From assembly GCA_038209365.1 (NCBI GenBank), contig JBBQXS010000005.1, positions 1 through 64,000 on the forward strand: a stretch of DNA of 64,000 nt, in the 5' to 3' direction. A program made the translations under genes and the position numbers. The notes under the pieces are model-generated. The model was not told the origin of the DNA, made no database searches, and was given only the letters and a program-made list of their open reading frames with translations. The stretch is from DASQHW01 sp038209365. Its GTDB lineage: Bacteria > Actinomycetota > Acidimicrobiia > IMCC26256 > PALSA-610. Below, in pieces: positions 8,421-17,392 of the stretch. Numbering within the stretch: the first letter of the stretch is position 1; the number at the start of each line of letters is the position of its first letter.

Positions 8421-9536
8421 CTACGGGTTGTAGCCGTCGAGAATGCCGGTGAGCCCGCTCGGTCGGTGATCGCCGAAGGCGAGTTGCTCGAGGACGCCGA
8501 GGCCGGTCTTGGTGCCCCACCGTGCACGCATCACCTGCTGGACGTGGATGTTCCACGGCTCGACGTTGTCGAGCTCTTCGACCTTGTGCTCTTCGGCGCC
8601 GACGGCGAGCTCGCCGTGCCAGTGACCGTGTCCCCATTCAGGATGGCTGTAGCCGAGCCCCCGCATCCGGAACGTGAGCAACGGCTCGAGCTCGATGCGT
8701 TCCTCGACGCCGTCGTGCCGGAACAACCGCAGCGTCGCGCCTTCGGATCGCCGCAGGCCCTTCGCCCACCGCACTTCGTGCACCGTTGCCGCGAGGTGAC
8801 GTATCCGCGACTCGGCGTCGGGGCCGAACACCGTGTCACGCTCGCCGATGACGTCGAGCACCGCCTGGCTGCCGACGAAGCGGTCGCCATTTGCACGCTC
8901 GAAGCACAAGAAGTGGGTACAGCAGTCGTCCCAATTGATCGGCGCCCACAGGAAGAACACCTGCGGCAACGTCGTGTCGGGCGCGCCCGCGACCGGCGTA
9001 CCGACCGGCCGCACACCCCACGACCGATCCTTGGTGCCGTAGACACGTTCGATCGGGATCTCGGTGCCCGCCACCGCGATGCGGCCCGACCACGTCCCCC
9101 ACTGCGTCATGCGCGTGGTGTCCATCACGGTCTTGGTGCCGGCGGTGATCGTTTGCCGCGGCTCCTCGAGCGCAACCGTTCGCGCGGTGAACACGACGTC
9201 GGCGGCGATGCCGGAATCGGCGGCGTCCACGCGCACCCTTGTCACACGCAGCGGTTCGATCACCTCGATCGTGAGCGGACCAATGCGAGTCTCGGCCCGA
9301 TCCACCGGAATGCGGCCCGACGCGAACACGGACCGCTGCACCCCGTCGCGTACGACGGCGAACGCGCCGTCGATGATGCCCCGGTTGGGGTACATGGCCA
9401 TGCCGGCCGCGAAGTAGAAGTCCTCGGTGTACCCGTTGAACCAGAACCGGTCGTAGTGGTTCGGGTCCCCACTCGCCGGGTGCGCGAGCGGCAGCGCGGT
9501 CTGGTGGATCGGATAGTCGTCGAACGGCGTCAGCAC
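8421..9536 (-). CDS. conserved hypothetical, AttH/CrtC-like beta-barrel protein
   Basis: I do not recognise a specific function for this 371-residue protein. It is rich in predicted beta strands and carries HYDRFWFNGY near residues 28-36 and KDRSWGVR at 169-176. A [DN]RSWG-type motif is typical of lipocalin-like barrels related to carotenoid 1,2-hydratase (CrtC) and AttH proteins, so a lipid- or terpenoid-binding role is possible; this is inference. The GTG at 9536 is chosen because upstream reading is antisense-like and arginine-rich. It is 10 bp downstream of the LLM oxidoreductase stop, so the two are likely co-transcribed with the GH3 gene. Confidence 0.6.
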   Translation of the reverse strand: MLTPFDDYPIHQTALPLAHPASGDPNHYDRFWFNGYTEDFYFAAGMAMYPNRGIIDGAFAVVRDGVQRSVFASGRIPVDRAETRIGPLTIEVIEPLRVTRVRVDAADSGIAADVVFTARTVALEEPRQTITAGTKTVMDTTRMTQWGTWSGRIAVAGTEIPIERVYGTKDRSWGVRPVGTPVAGAPDTTLPQVFFLWAPINWDDCCTHFLCFERANGDRFVGSQAVLDVIGERDTVFGPDAESRIRHLAATVHEVRWAKGLRRSEGATLRLFRHDGVEERIELEPLLTFRMRGLGYSHPEWGHGHWHGELAVGAEEHKVEELDNVEPWNIHVQQVMRARWGTKTGLGVLEQLAFGDHRPSGLTGILDGYNP

Positions 9537-9546
9537 GATGGCGACG

Positions 9547-10464
9547 CTACAGCGCGACCTCGTCGAAGCGCCTCCGCAGCTCCCCCATCGTCTTCGGCGC
9601 ATCCTCGACGTCACGTGCGAATGCACGCAGCGTCACGTGCACGTCGGTCGCGCCCGCTGCGAGCGATGCATGGACCGATTCCATGCTGCGGGCAAGATCT
9701 GGCCGACCGTCGTCGCCCATCGCGATCCGCAGTGGCGCCTGCACCTGAAACGACGACGGGTCGCGGCGCGCGGCGACCAGCGCGTCGCGTATCCGGCGCG
9801 CACCCTCGCCGATGCCCTCGATCGTCTCACCCATGATCGGGATCCACGCGTCGCCGAACCGTACGACGCGTTCCAGGTTGCGCTTGTGCAGCGTGCCGGC
9901 GATCCACAACGGCACCCCGCCGGGCTGTAACGGCTTGGGCTCGAGGTACGTCTCGCGGAACGACACCGTCGGAGAGCTGAAATTCGCGGGCGTGTCGCGC
10001 CACAGCACCTTGCACGCGGCCAGAGTGTCGGTGAGCAGCTGCCCGCGCTGGTCGAACGACAGCCCTTGCGCGTCATACTCCTCCCGTTGCCAGCCAGTCC
10101 CGACGCCGAGGTCGACGCGCCCTCCCGAGATCTGGTCGAGCGTCGCGATCTGCTTCGCGAGGAGCGCGGCGGGCCGCAGGGGAACGATCAGGATGCCGGT
10201 CGCGAGCCGAACCTGCGACGTAACGGCCGCGATCGCGCTCAGCATCGTGAGTGGCTCCAACCACGGCGCGTCGGGCGGAACGGGGAACTTGCCCCACACG
10301 TAGTTCTCCGTGTGAGGCCCCATCACGACGTGGTCGACGACGACGATCCGGTCGACGCCGGCGTCATCTGCGGCGCGTCCGAGATCGAGAAAACGTCCCC
10401 ATTCCCCCGACGCGAACGTCGCGCCGAAATTGGCGAGACCGACCGTGAGCGTCGGCAAGCTCAT
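9547..10464 (-). CDS. LLM-class F420-dependent oxidoreductase
   Basis: The 305-residue protein is a luciferase-like monooxygenase-fold TIM barrel of the actinobacterial F420-dependent type (TIGR03619-like group). Typical stretches are VDRIVVVDHVVMG near residue 38, VRLATGILIVPLRPAALLAKQIATLD, and SGGRVDLGVGTGWQREEYDA, followed by PPLWIAG-like VPLWIAGT in the C-terminal half. Such enzymes reduce or oxidise a substrate using F420 (or FMN); the substrate is not predictable. The ATG at 10464 overlaps the stop of the upstream GH3 gene as ATGA, which fixes the start and indicates an operon. Confidence 0.85.
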   Translation of the reverse strand: MSLPTLTVGLANFGATFASGEWGRFLDLGRAADDAGVDRIVVVDHVVMGPHTENYVWGKFPVPPDAPWLEPLTMLSAIAAVTSQVRLATGILIVPLRPAALLAKQIATLDQISGGRVDLGVGTGWQREEYDAQGLSFDQRGQLLTDTLAACKVLWRDTPANFSSPTVSFRETYLEPKPLQPGGVPLWIAGTLHKRNLERVVRFGDAWIPIMGETIEGIGEGARRIRDALVAARRDPSSFQVQAPLRIAMGDDGRPDLARSMESVHASLAAGATDVHVTLRAFARDVEDAPKTMGELRRRFDEVAL

Positions 10465-12866
10465 CTCGTGACCGTGAGGCGGTGCCTGATGTCGCGCGAC
10501 GACGTGCCGATCCACAGCTCGAACTCCCCGGGCTCGACCGTCCAGCCGTGCACGGCGACGTCCCAGAACGCGAACGCGCGGTCGTCGAGCCCCAGCGCGA
10601 TCTCCCGCGACTCGCCGGGGTCGAGTGCCACCTTGGCGAAGGCCTTCAGCTCCTGCGGCGGCCGCGCGACGGACGACGCGACGTCGTGCACGTAGCACTG
10701 GACGACTTCCGCGCCGCGTACCGCGCCGGTGTTCGTGAGGCGCAGGCGCACGGAGGAACCATCCCATACCGCCGCTCCGAGCTCGAACGTCGTGTACGAC
10801 AGGCCGTGGCCGAACGGGAAGCCTGGCTCGATGTCGCGCGCGTCATACCAGCGGTAGCCGACGAACACGCCTTCGCCATAGTGCACCTGGCCCCGCTCGC
10901 CGGGATAGCTGGTGAACGCCGGGGTGTCTTCGAGCCGGATCGGAAACGTCGTCGGCAGCTTGCCGGACGGTGACGCGTCGCCACTCAGGACGTCCGCGAG
11001 CGCATTGCCCCACTCCTCTCCGGGGAACCAGGCCTGCAGGATCGCCGCGACGTCCTGGCGCCAGGGCATCTCGACCGGCGACGCCGCGTTCACGACGACG
11101 AGCGTCCGCGGGTTCACCGCCGCGACGGCGCGCACGAGATCGTCCTGGGGCGGAGGCAATGCCATCGACGCGCGGTCGTGACCTTCGGTCTCCCAGTCGT
11201 TGTCGGTCCCGACGACGCACACCACGGCATCGGCCCGCGTTGCAAGCGCGATCGCCCGGTCCATCAGATCGGGGGGCGCCGGCGGCCGGCAACCGATCTC
11301 GAGGCCGCCGAGACCGCGGGGCGGTACGAACTGCACCTCCAACTCGTGCGGCTCGCCGGCCGTCAACTCGATCGTGCCTCCGGCCTCCGCGCTCCCGAAG
11401 CCCATGAACGCGTCGCTGCGGGCTGTCGGGCTCCAGTTGTCGACGAGCACGTCACCGTCGAGCAGCAACCGCGCCCGGCCGACCTGCACCAGCGTGAACG
11501 TCCACTCCCCGCTCTCGGGCGCGACGACCGTGCCGGTCACGCGCATCGAGAACTCGTTCGGAACGCCGTGACCGACCGGGCCGATGTACGTGAACAACGC
11601 GCGGGCCGATTCCTCCGTGTGCACCGGCTCGCCGTCACGTTCCCGCCCCGCGAAGAACTCGACGTGCAACGAACCTCGCAGCACGCGGTCGTCGAGCACC
11701 GGCGTTCGCTTGAAGCTGTAGCAACCGCGCTCGTGAACGACCTCGACCCCCGCGGGCCCGAAACGGGCGCGCAGGCCGACGAGTGGTGACACGGGTGGGT
11801 GCGGCGTGACACGCGCGCTCCCGCCGCCTTGAATCACCGTGGCATCGGCGTTCGGGCCGATGATTGCAAGCGTGCGGACTCCCTCGCCGAGCGGAAGCAT
11901 GCCCTCATCGTTGCGCAGCAGTACGAAGCTCTCCCGCGCGGCGCGGCGCGCGACGTCGCGGTCGGCGGGGTCGTCGATGCACTCCTCACTCTGCGGGACT
12001 TCGTCGTCGAGCCGCCCCGTGCGGTCGAGGAGGGTGAGCACGCGGCGCACCTTGCCGTCGAGGGCTGCCTCCCCAACCTCACCGGCGAGTACTGCGTCGG
12101 CCAGGCGTGGGCCGAACCATTGGGGCGGCCCGGGCATCTCGAGATCCAGTCCCGCGTTCGCCGCCGGCGCAGTGCTGTGCGTGCCGTACCAGTCGGACAT
12201 CACGACGCCGTCGAAACCCCACTCGTCACGCAACATCGTGATCAAGGCTTTGTGCTCGCCGCAGTACGTGCCGTGGACACGGTTGTACGCGGTCATCAAC
12301 GCCCACGAGCCCGCCTCGGTCACCGCGGCTTCGAACGGCACGAGCGAGATCTCCCGCAGCGTCCGCTCGTCGAGCTCCGAGCTGATGGTCATGCGCTCGA
12401 ACTCGGAGTCGTTGGCGACGAAGTGCTTCACCGTGCAGGCGACTCCCTCCGATTGCACGCCGGTGATGTACGCGACCGCGATGCGCGCCGAGAGAAACGG
12501 GTCCTCGGCGTAACACTCGAAGTTCCGGCCCGCGAGCGGGTGCCGGTGGATGTTGACCGTCGGCGCGAGCAACGCGTGCGCGCGCTTGCGCTTCGCCTCG
12601 ACCCCGAGCCGCGTCCCGACCTCGCGCACGAGCTCCGGGTTCCAGGTCGCGCCGAGCGCAGTGCCGCAGGGGAAGCTGGCCGACGCCCGGCCCGACCACT
12701 GCTCACCCCGCGCCCCGCTCGGCCCGTCCGTCACCTTCAGCGGTGGGATCCCGAGCCGTTCCGCCCCGGGGCCGTGCCAGAGATCGACGCCCGCAACCAG
12801 CGCCGCCTTCTCGTCGATGGTCAACTCGGCGACCAGCTTCTCGATCCGCTCTCCGCTCTCGCTCAT
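10461..12866 (-). CDS. glycoside hydrolase family 3 beta-glucosidase with PA14 insert
   Basis: An 801-residue GH3 enzyme that should release terminal beta-D-glucose-type residues from oligosaccharides or glycosides. Domain order: TIM barrel (about 1-300) with the substrate-binding KHF at 147-149 and the nucleophile in VMSDWYGTH (Asp225); an alpha/beta sandwich interrupted by a PA14-like domain at about 395-530; WETEGHDR at 558-565 with the acid/base-type Glu; and a C-terminal fibronectin-III-like domain (about 690-801). No signal peptide is seen, so the enzyme is probably intracellular and acts on imported sugars. The start has a GGAG four bases upstream. It heads a three-gene minus-strand run. 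Confidence 0.93.
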   Translation of the reverse strand: MSESGERIEKLVAELTIDEKAALVAGVDLWHGPGAERLGIPPLKVTDGPSGARGEQWSGRASASFPCGTALGATWNPELVREVGTRLGVEAKRKRAHALLAPTVNIHRHPLAGRNFECYAEDPFLSARIAVAYITGVQSEGVACTVKHFVANDSEFERMTISSELDERTLREISLVPFEAAVTEAGSWALMTAYNRVHGTYCGEHKALITMLRDEWGFDGVVMSDWYGTHSTAPAANAGLDLEMPGPPQWFGPRLADAVLAGEVGEAALDGKVRRVLTLLDRTGRLDDEVPQSEECIDDPADRDVARRAARESFVLLRNDEGMLPLGEGVRTLAIIGPNADATVIQGGGSARVTPHPPVSPLVGLRARFGPAGVEVVHERGCYSFKRTPVLDDRVLRGSLHVEFFAGRERDGEPVHTEESARALFTYIGPVGHGVPNEFSMRVTGTVVAPESGEWTFTLVQVGRARLLLDGDVLVDNWSPTARSDAFMGFGSAEAGGTIELTAGEPHELEVQFVPPRGLGGLEIGCRPPAPPDLMDRAIALATRADAVVCVVGTDNDWETEGHDRASMALPPPQDDLVRAVAAVNPRTLVVVNAASPVEMPWRQDVAAILQAWFPGEEWGNALADVLSGDASPSGKLPTTFPIRLEDTPAFTSYPGERGQVHYGEGVFVGYRWYDARDIEPGFPFGHGLSYTTFELGAAVWDGSSVRLRLTNTGAVRGAEVVQCYVHDVASSVARPPQELKAFAKVALDPGESREIALGLDDRAFAFWDVAVHGWTVEPGEFELWIGTSSRDIRHRLTVTR

Positions 12867-12980
12867 TGTTCTCCGCTCTCGGCGCGGCGCGCCGGGCCGC
12901 TCGGGCCCCGCTCGCTACTCGGCGGGATACCCGCCTCCCAACGCTCGCTCATGGCCCGAATCCTCTGTCACGATGCCGCG

Positions 12981-13787
12981 ATGGAACAACTCCACGGGAA
13001 GGTCGCCGTCGTGACCGGCGCCGCGAGCGGCATCGGTTGGGCCCTGGCGCAACGCTTCGTCGACGAGGGAATGCGCGTCGTCGCGGCCGATGTCGAGCGA
13101 GTCTCCTCCGCGGGCGTGCGCGCCTGCATCGCCGACGTCAGTCGCTTCGACGATGTCGCGGCGCTGGCCGACTTCGCGTACGAGACCTTCGGTACGGTCG
13201 ATGTCCTGTGCAACAACGCCGGCGTGTTCGCGGGCGGGCTCATGTGGGAACGTCCGGCGGCGGATTTCACGTGGACGCTCGGCGTCAATCTCTGGGGCAT
13301 CCTCAACGGCATCCGCGCGTTCGTGCCGCGCATGCTGGAGGCGGGCACTCCGGCGCACATCGTGAACACGGTGTCGATGGCGGGGCTCTGCACGAACGCG
13401 TTCTCGGGCCCGTACACCATCTCGAAGTTCGCCGCGCTCGCCGCCACCGAATGCCTCGCTCACGACCTGAGGTCGATGGGCGCGCCGATCAAGGTGTCCG
13501 CCGTCGTTCCCGGCGCCGTCGCGACGAGCATCGGGGCGTCCGGTCGCAACCGCCCGGCCGACCTCGCCGCGACGCGCACGGACGACGCCGCGTTCGTCGA
13601 ACAGGCACTCGTCGACCTCACCAGCACCTCGGGTGCACCGCCGGAAGAAGTCGCCGCGATGATCGTCGACGCCATCCGCGGCGAGCAGTTCCTCGTCCCC
13701 ACGCGGCCGAGCTTCGGCGAGCAGATTCGGATCCGTGCCGACGCGCTGGTCGCAAGAGAGCTGCCGCCGATGCCCGCGTTCGACTGA
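12981..13787 (+). CDS. SDR-family oxidoreductase
   Basis: A classical short-chain dehydrogenase/reductase of 268 residues. The nucleotide motif TGAASGIG is at residues 13-20, the structural NNAG motif lies around residue 78, and the catalytic Ser in NTVSMAG and the YTISK Tyr-Lys pair are present. The acidic residue at the end of strand 2 (ADVER) points to NAD(H) preference. The substrate is unknown. The ATG at 12981 immediately precedes the first strand; CACGAT 6 nt upstream could be its -10 element, and an ATG at 12951 would add ten non-conserved residues. It is divergent from the GH3 gene and converges, with a 4-bp gap, on the FAD oxidase. Confidence 0.88.
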   Translation: MEQLHGKVAVVTGAASGIGWALAQRFVDEGMRVVAADVERVSSAGVRACIADVSRFDDVAALADFAYETFGTVDVLCNNAGVFAGGLMWERPAADFTWTLGVNLWGILNGIRAFVPRMLEAGTPAHIVNTVSMAGLCTNAFSGPYTISKFAALAATECLAHDLRSMGAPIKVSAVVPGAVATSIGASGRNRPADLAATRTDDAAFVEQALVDLTSTSGAPPEEVAAMIVDAIRGEQFLVPTRPSFGEQIRIRADALVARELPPMPAFD

Positions 13788-13791
13788 ACGC

Positions 13792-15168
13792 TCACGCGAG
13801 GAGCCGGGCCGCCGCACGTTTCCGCCACCGGGCGTCACGCCCGGCCGCTTCCGCGCGGTCGATGGACTCGACGAGCACACGCGAGAAGTTCACGCCGAGC
13901 CATCGCCATGGCTCTGGCTCCCATCGCGGCGACCGATGACCGACCCAGGGCAACCGCACGAGCGGCGAGTCGCGTCCGAGGACGAGGTCGGCGATCGTGC
14001 GACCTGCGAGGTTCGTCGTGCTCACGCCGTCACCGACATAGCCGCCCGCCCACGCCACGCCGGTCCCACGGTCGAAACCGACCGACGGATACCAGTCGCG
14101 CGGTACGGCGACCGCGCCTCCCCAGCGGTGCGTGATCGCGGCCCCGCCGAGCTTCGGGAACAACGAACGCAAGGTCGCGTGCAGCCGCCCGAACACGCGG
14201 GTGTCGACGTCGAACGCGGGCCGAACTCTCGAGCCGAAGTGGTAGGGCGCGCCCCGCCCGCCGAACGCGAACCGACCGTCCGCGGTTCGCTGCCCGTAGA
14301 TGATCATGCGGCGGAAGTCTCCGAAGGTCGGTCGCCGAGCGAGGCCGGCGGTGGCCCAGAAGTCGTCGGGCAAGGGTTCGGTCGCGATCATCAGCGAATA
14401 GATCGGCAGGATTGCCCGTCGGAGGTCCGGCAGGTCCGGAGTGAACGCTTCGGTGGCACGCACCACGATCTCGGCGCGTACGTCACCGTGCAGCGTACGC
14501 AGCCGTCCCGGCTCGATTGCGGTGACCGGCGTCTGCTCACGGATCGTCACACCGAGTCCCTCGACGACGCGCGCGAGGGCACGCACGAGCTTGGCGGGAT
14601 GAATCGCCGCGCAGTGGGGCGTGTACAGCGCGCCGTAATTCGGCTCGCACCCGATCTCGAGCCGCGCGTCCTCGGGCTCGAGCATGCGGTAGTCGTCGGG
14701 GCCGAAGCCCCACGCTTGATGGTCGTGAAGCTCATGCACCATGTACGGCACATGTTCGCGAGCGGTCGCGACCTGCAGAGTCCCGCCGCGCGCCCAGTCG
14801 CAGTCGATCGCCTCCGCGATGACAACCCGTTCGATCTCGTCGAGCGTGTCGAACATGGCGCGTTGCATCGCGATCACCGCATCGCGTCCATGCCGGCGCG
14901 CGGTCACGGCCCGGCTGCCCGCGAACAGCGCCGAGCACCACCCGCCGTTGCGCCCTGACGCGCCGAAGCCCGCGATCTCGCGCTCGCACACGACGATGCG
15001 GAGCGTGGGGTCGGCGCGCTTCAGCGCGTACGCGGTCCAGAGTCCCGTGTAGCCGGCGCCCGCGATCGCGACGTTCGCGACCACGTCACCGGGAAGGGAC
15101 GGCCGAGGCACGCGCTCCTCGTCCGGAAGCGTGGCGTGCCACAGGCTCCGACCGTCGGTCACGTGCAT
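13792..15168 (-). CDS. FAD-dependent oxidoreductase of the DAO (glycine/glutamylputrescine oxidase) family
   Basis: The 458-residue protein has an N-terminal Rossmann dinucleotide motif GAGYTGLWTAYALK (residues 37-50) preceded by NVAIA. It continues with EREIAGFGASGRNGGWCSALF, the segment that in GabB/PuuB-type amine oxidases follows the FAD-binding site. The C-terminal block WAGGYVGDGVSTTNLAGRTIADL is the second FAD motif. These enzymes oxidise amines or amino acids and release H2O2. The likely substrate is an amine or gamma-glutamyl-polyamine, which is inference. The ATG at 15168 lies 21 bp from the divergent crotonase start; the much longer upstream open frame overlaps that gene and is a shadow. 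Confidence 0.85.
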   Translation of the reverse strand: MHVTDGRSLWHATLPDEERVPRPSLPGDVVANVAIAGAGYTGLWTAYALKRADPTLRIVVCEREIAGFGASGRNGGWCSALFAGSRAVTARRHGRDAVIAMQRAMFDTLDEIERVVIAEAIDCDWARGGTLQVATAREHVPYMVHELHDHQAWGFGPDDYRMLEPEDARLEIGCEPNYGALYTPHCAAIHPAKLVRALARVVEGLGVTIREQTPVTAIEPGRLRTLHGDVRAEIVVRATEAFTPDLPDLRRAILPIYSLMIATEPLPDDFWATAGLARRPTFGDFRRMIIYGQRTADGRFAFGGRGAPYHFGSRVRPAFDVDTRVFGRLHATLRSLFPKLGGAAITHRWGGAVAVPRDWYPSVGFDRGTGVAWAGGYVGDGVSTTNLAGRTIADLVLGRDSPLVRLPWVGHRSPRWEPEPWRWLGVNFSRVLVESIDRAEAAGRDARWRKRAAARLLA

Positions 15169-15175
15169 TGCCGGA

Positions 15176-15183
15176 AGTATGCT
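15176..15183. promoter_or_regulatory. shared -10 element, FAD oxidase/crotonase divergent pair
   Basis: Plus-strand TATGCT (15178-15183) is exactly 6 nt before ATG 15190, ideal for a leaderless start. Minus-strand CATACT (15181-15176) is 7 nt before ATG 15168. The two overlap by four bases within a 21-bp intergenic space. Confidence 0.55.
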
Positions 15184-15189
15184 CCGCGC

Positions 15190-15942
15190 ATGATCGGCTC
15201 GGAAACGCGCGAGCACATCGCGATAATCACGATCGACAATCCGCCGGTGAATGCGCTTCCGGTTGCCGGCTGGTCCGCGCTCGCCGACGCGGTTCGCGCC
15301 GCGGGACGTGACCCCGACGTTCGGGTCGTGATCCTGCGCGCCGAGGGCAAGGGCTTCCAGGCCGGCGTCGACATCAAGGAGCTCGCCGCCGACCCGACGA
15401 ACGGCTCGCTCGTCGCCGTGAACCGGGGCTGCTACGAGGCGTTCGCTGCCGTCTACGAGTGCGAGGTGCCGGTCATCGCCGCGGTGCAGGGCTTCTGCCT
15501 CGGCGGGGGAATCGGACTCGCGGCCAACGCCGACGTCGTCGTGGCGTCCGACGACGCGACCTTCGGGCTCCCCGAGGTGGATCGGGGTGCGCTCGGGGTC
15601 GCGACGCACCTGGCCCGTTTCGTGCCGCAGAAGAAGGCACGGGCGATGTTCTTGATGGGCACGATGATCTCGGCGTCCGAGCTGCTGGCGTTCGGCACGG
15701 TCGAGCGCGTCGTGGCGCGCGATCAGCTGCTCGATACCGCGCTCGAGATCGCGGCAGTGATCACGAAGAAGAGCCCGATCGTGATGAAGCGCGCCAAGGA
15801 GTCACTCAACATGATCGACCCCGTCGACGTGAAGCGCTCGTACCGTTTCGAACAGGGCTTCACGTTCGAGCTCAACCTTTGGGGCGACAGCGACGAGCTC
15901 CGCCAAGCGTTCGTCGACAAACGCGAGGCGGAGCTCGATTGA
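15190..15942 (+). CDS. enoyl-CoA hydratase/isomerase (crotonase) family protein
   Basis: A 250-residue crotonase-fold protein acting on acyl-CoA thioesters. It shows the CoA-binding and oxyanion segment AEGKGFQAGVDIKELA, the second oxyanion loop FCLGGGIGLAANADVV, and FGLPEVDRGALGVATHLARFV, where a Glu occupies the first catalytic-type position. The second catalytic Glu position of classical hydratases is not conserved, so hydratase, isomerase or hydrolase activity are all possible. The ATG is chosen because the -10-like TATGCT lies 6 nt upstream. It converges on the MBL-fold gene. Confidence 0.86.
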   Translation: MIGSETREHIAIITIDNPPVNALPVAGWSALADAVRAAGRDPDVRVVILRAEGKGFQAGVDIKELAADPTNGSLVAVNRGCYEAFAAVYECEVPVIAAVQGFCLGGGIGLAANADVVVASDDATFGLPEVDRGALGVATHLARFVPQKKARAMFLMGTMISASELLAFGTVERVVARDQLLDTALEIAAVITKKSPIVMKRAKESLNMIDPVDVKRSYRFEQGFTFELNLWGDSDELRQAFVDKREAELD

Positions 15943-15967
15943 TTGGCGGTCGCACGCCGCGGCGCGT

Positions 15968-16690
15968 TCAGACGCGGGCCTCGGCTTCTAGGAGCATCGC
16001 GTCGTAGCCGTCCGCCAGTCCGGCGAGCTGCGACGCGCAATCGCCGTTGTACGACGGTCCGTGCATCAGCGCGAGCGTCTTGACACCAAGGTCGGAGAGC
16101 CGGCGGATCGTCGGGGCGGTCGAGGGCGTCAGCGCAGTCGGTGCGCCGAACTGCTCACCGTCGAGCGCGACCTCGACGAGGTCCGCGTCCGTCATCGGCT
16201 CGCTTTCGCCGAAGCGGGTGAAGAGGTCCCCGCAGAACAGTGTGCCGGTGGTCTCCTCGAACAGCACGTGCGCGTCCCACCCGTGCGGGATGTGCTGGGT
16301 GTCGATGTTGCGGATCCGCTTGCCGCCGAGGTCGTACACGTCACCGTCGGCGAGCGGCTCGGGCGGGCGATCGGCGAGGTCGTTGACCTGCACCATGCAC
16401 GCGATCGCCGGGTGCGCGACCTTCGCGTTCGGGGCCGCAGCGAGAAACCGATTCATCGCGCCGCACTCGTCGGCTTCGACATGGCCGAACGTGATCCACC
16501 GCAGCTGATCCAGCGCCACGATGCGCCCGACGGCGTCCGAGACCAACGGGAACAGCGCGCGCGGTCCGGTGTGGAACAGCAGCGGCTGCTCCGCCCGCAC
16601 GATGAACTGGTTGAACATGATGTTCGCGTCGGGAACGAACGTCGACAGCCGGAAGATGTTGCCGGCGATCTCGTCGATACGGGTCTCCAT
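15968..16690 (-). CDS. MBL-fold metallo-hydrolase
   Basis: A 240-residue metallo-beta-lactamase-fold protein of the oxygen-binding diiron/flavorubredoxin-like (ODP) type. FHTGPRALFPLVSDAV opens the fold. FGHVEADECGAMN replaces the usual HxHxD with a variant HxExD pattern, as in the ODP family. NIDTQHIPHGWDAHVLFEETTGTLFCGDLF carries later ligands and the conserved GD. Diiron or dizinc chemistry is expected but the reaction is unknown. A GGAGG Shine-Dalgarno lies 10 nt before ATG 16690, so this gene is led by an RBS, unlike many neighbours. The TetR gene lies 73 bp upstream on the same strand and may control it. Confidence 0.8.
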   Translation of the reverse strand: METRIDEIAGNIFRLSTFVPDANIMFNQFIVRAEQPLLFHTGPRALFPLVSDAVGRIVALDQLRWITFGHVEADECGAMNRFLAAAPNAKVAHPAIACMVQVNDLADRPPEPLADGDVYDLGGKRIRNIDTQHIPHGWDAHVLFEETTGTLFCGDLFTRFGESEPMTDADLVEVALDGEQFGAPTALTPSTAPTIRRLSDLGVKTLALMHGPSYNGDCASQLAGLADGYDAMLLEAEARV

Positions 16691-16763
16691 GAGAACGGCA
16701 CCTCCGTTGGTGAGCAGGCCGGAGCCGGTGCTGCGGCCGGAAAGGACTCGACAGAACTCGACG

Positions 16764-17387
16764 TCATGACTTTCGCTTCTTCTTCGGTGGGGCGAGCATT
16801 TCGGGCGCGAACTCGGCGAGGTACATGTCGACGGCGCGGTCGATGAGCCGGGCCCATCGGGTGCCGCCGGGATCATTGGCGAGCTGCTGGTTCGACAAAC
16901 CGCTGACCAGCGCGGTCCACGTGTCCTGCGCGTCGGGGTCGGTGATGCCGTGGTCGGCAAGGAACGTCTGGAGCCGCTGGATGAGCGCGACCGCCGGGGC
17001 GTACGACTCGGGTGACGGCTCGAATCCGGGGATCGTGCGCTGGAACAGCAGGAGCGCCCGCGCGGGATTGCTCGTGAAGAAGTTGAACATCTTGTGGGCC
17101 GACGCGCGGAGCTGGTCGGCGGCGCCTCCGCCCAACGCGCCGATGTCCACCTCCTCCAGCGCCTCCCGTGCCCCCTGGCCGAACATCGCGTCGTAGATCG
17201 CGTGCTTCGAGTCGAAGTACTGGTACAGCGAGGGTGCCCGCATCCCGACCCGGGCCGCCAGGTCCCGCAGCGAGAGCGCCGCCAGCCCCTGCTCGCCCAC
17301 CAGTTCCCACGCCGCGTCGAGGATCTCGGCCTTGGTGGCCTCTCTCCGCCGGGATACCCGACCGCCGTTCGCTTCTCCTAACATCAT
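16764..17387 (-). CDS. TetR/AcrR-family transcriptional regulator
   Basis: A 207-residue repressor. The N-terminal helix-turn-helix covers about residues 14-62: TKAEILDAAWELVGEQG, LSLRDLAARVGM and the recognition stretch APSLYQYFDSKHAIYDAMF. The remaining helices form a ligand-binding and dimerisation domain of the common TetR_C type with an FTSNPARALLLFQ segment. The C-terminus is lysine-rich (PPKKKRKS). Two adjacent ATG codons (17387, 17384) can start it, and both lie in a palindrome that is probably its own operator. Candidate targets are itself and the MBL hydrolase downstream. Confidence 0.88.
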   Translation of the reverse strand: MMLGEANGGRVSRRREATKAEILDAAWELVGEQGLAALSLRDLAARVGMRAPSLYQYFDSKHAIYDAMFGQGAREALEEVDIGALGGGAADQLRASAHKMFNFFTSNPARALLLFQRTIPGFEPSPESYAPAVALIQRLQTFLADHGITDPDAQDTWTALVSGLSNQQLANDPGGTRWARLIDRAVDMYLAEFAPEMLAPPKKKRKS

Positions 17388-17392
17388 TAGGA
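17376..17392. promoter_or_regulatory. TetR operator candidate (perfect 17-bp palindrome)
   Basis: TCCTAA-N5-TTAGGA is a perfect 6-bp-arm inverted repeat that contains both possible TetR start codons. On the minus strand TATCCT and TAATG overlap it, so binding would block both the promoter and the start. Palindrome size and position are typical of TetR autoregulation. Confidence 0.6.

Noticed and set aside
11799..12980. N-terminal 394-codon extension of the SDR at 12981
   Set aside because: The extension is the antisense of the GH3 gene; SDR conservation starts at 12981.
13792..15609. Longer N-terminus of the FAD oxidase (start at 15609)
   Set aside because: The extra residues overlap the divergent crotonase, are not conserved, and would remove the shared promoter region.
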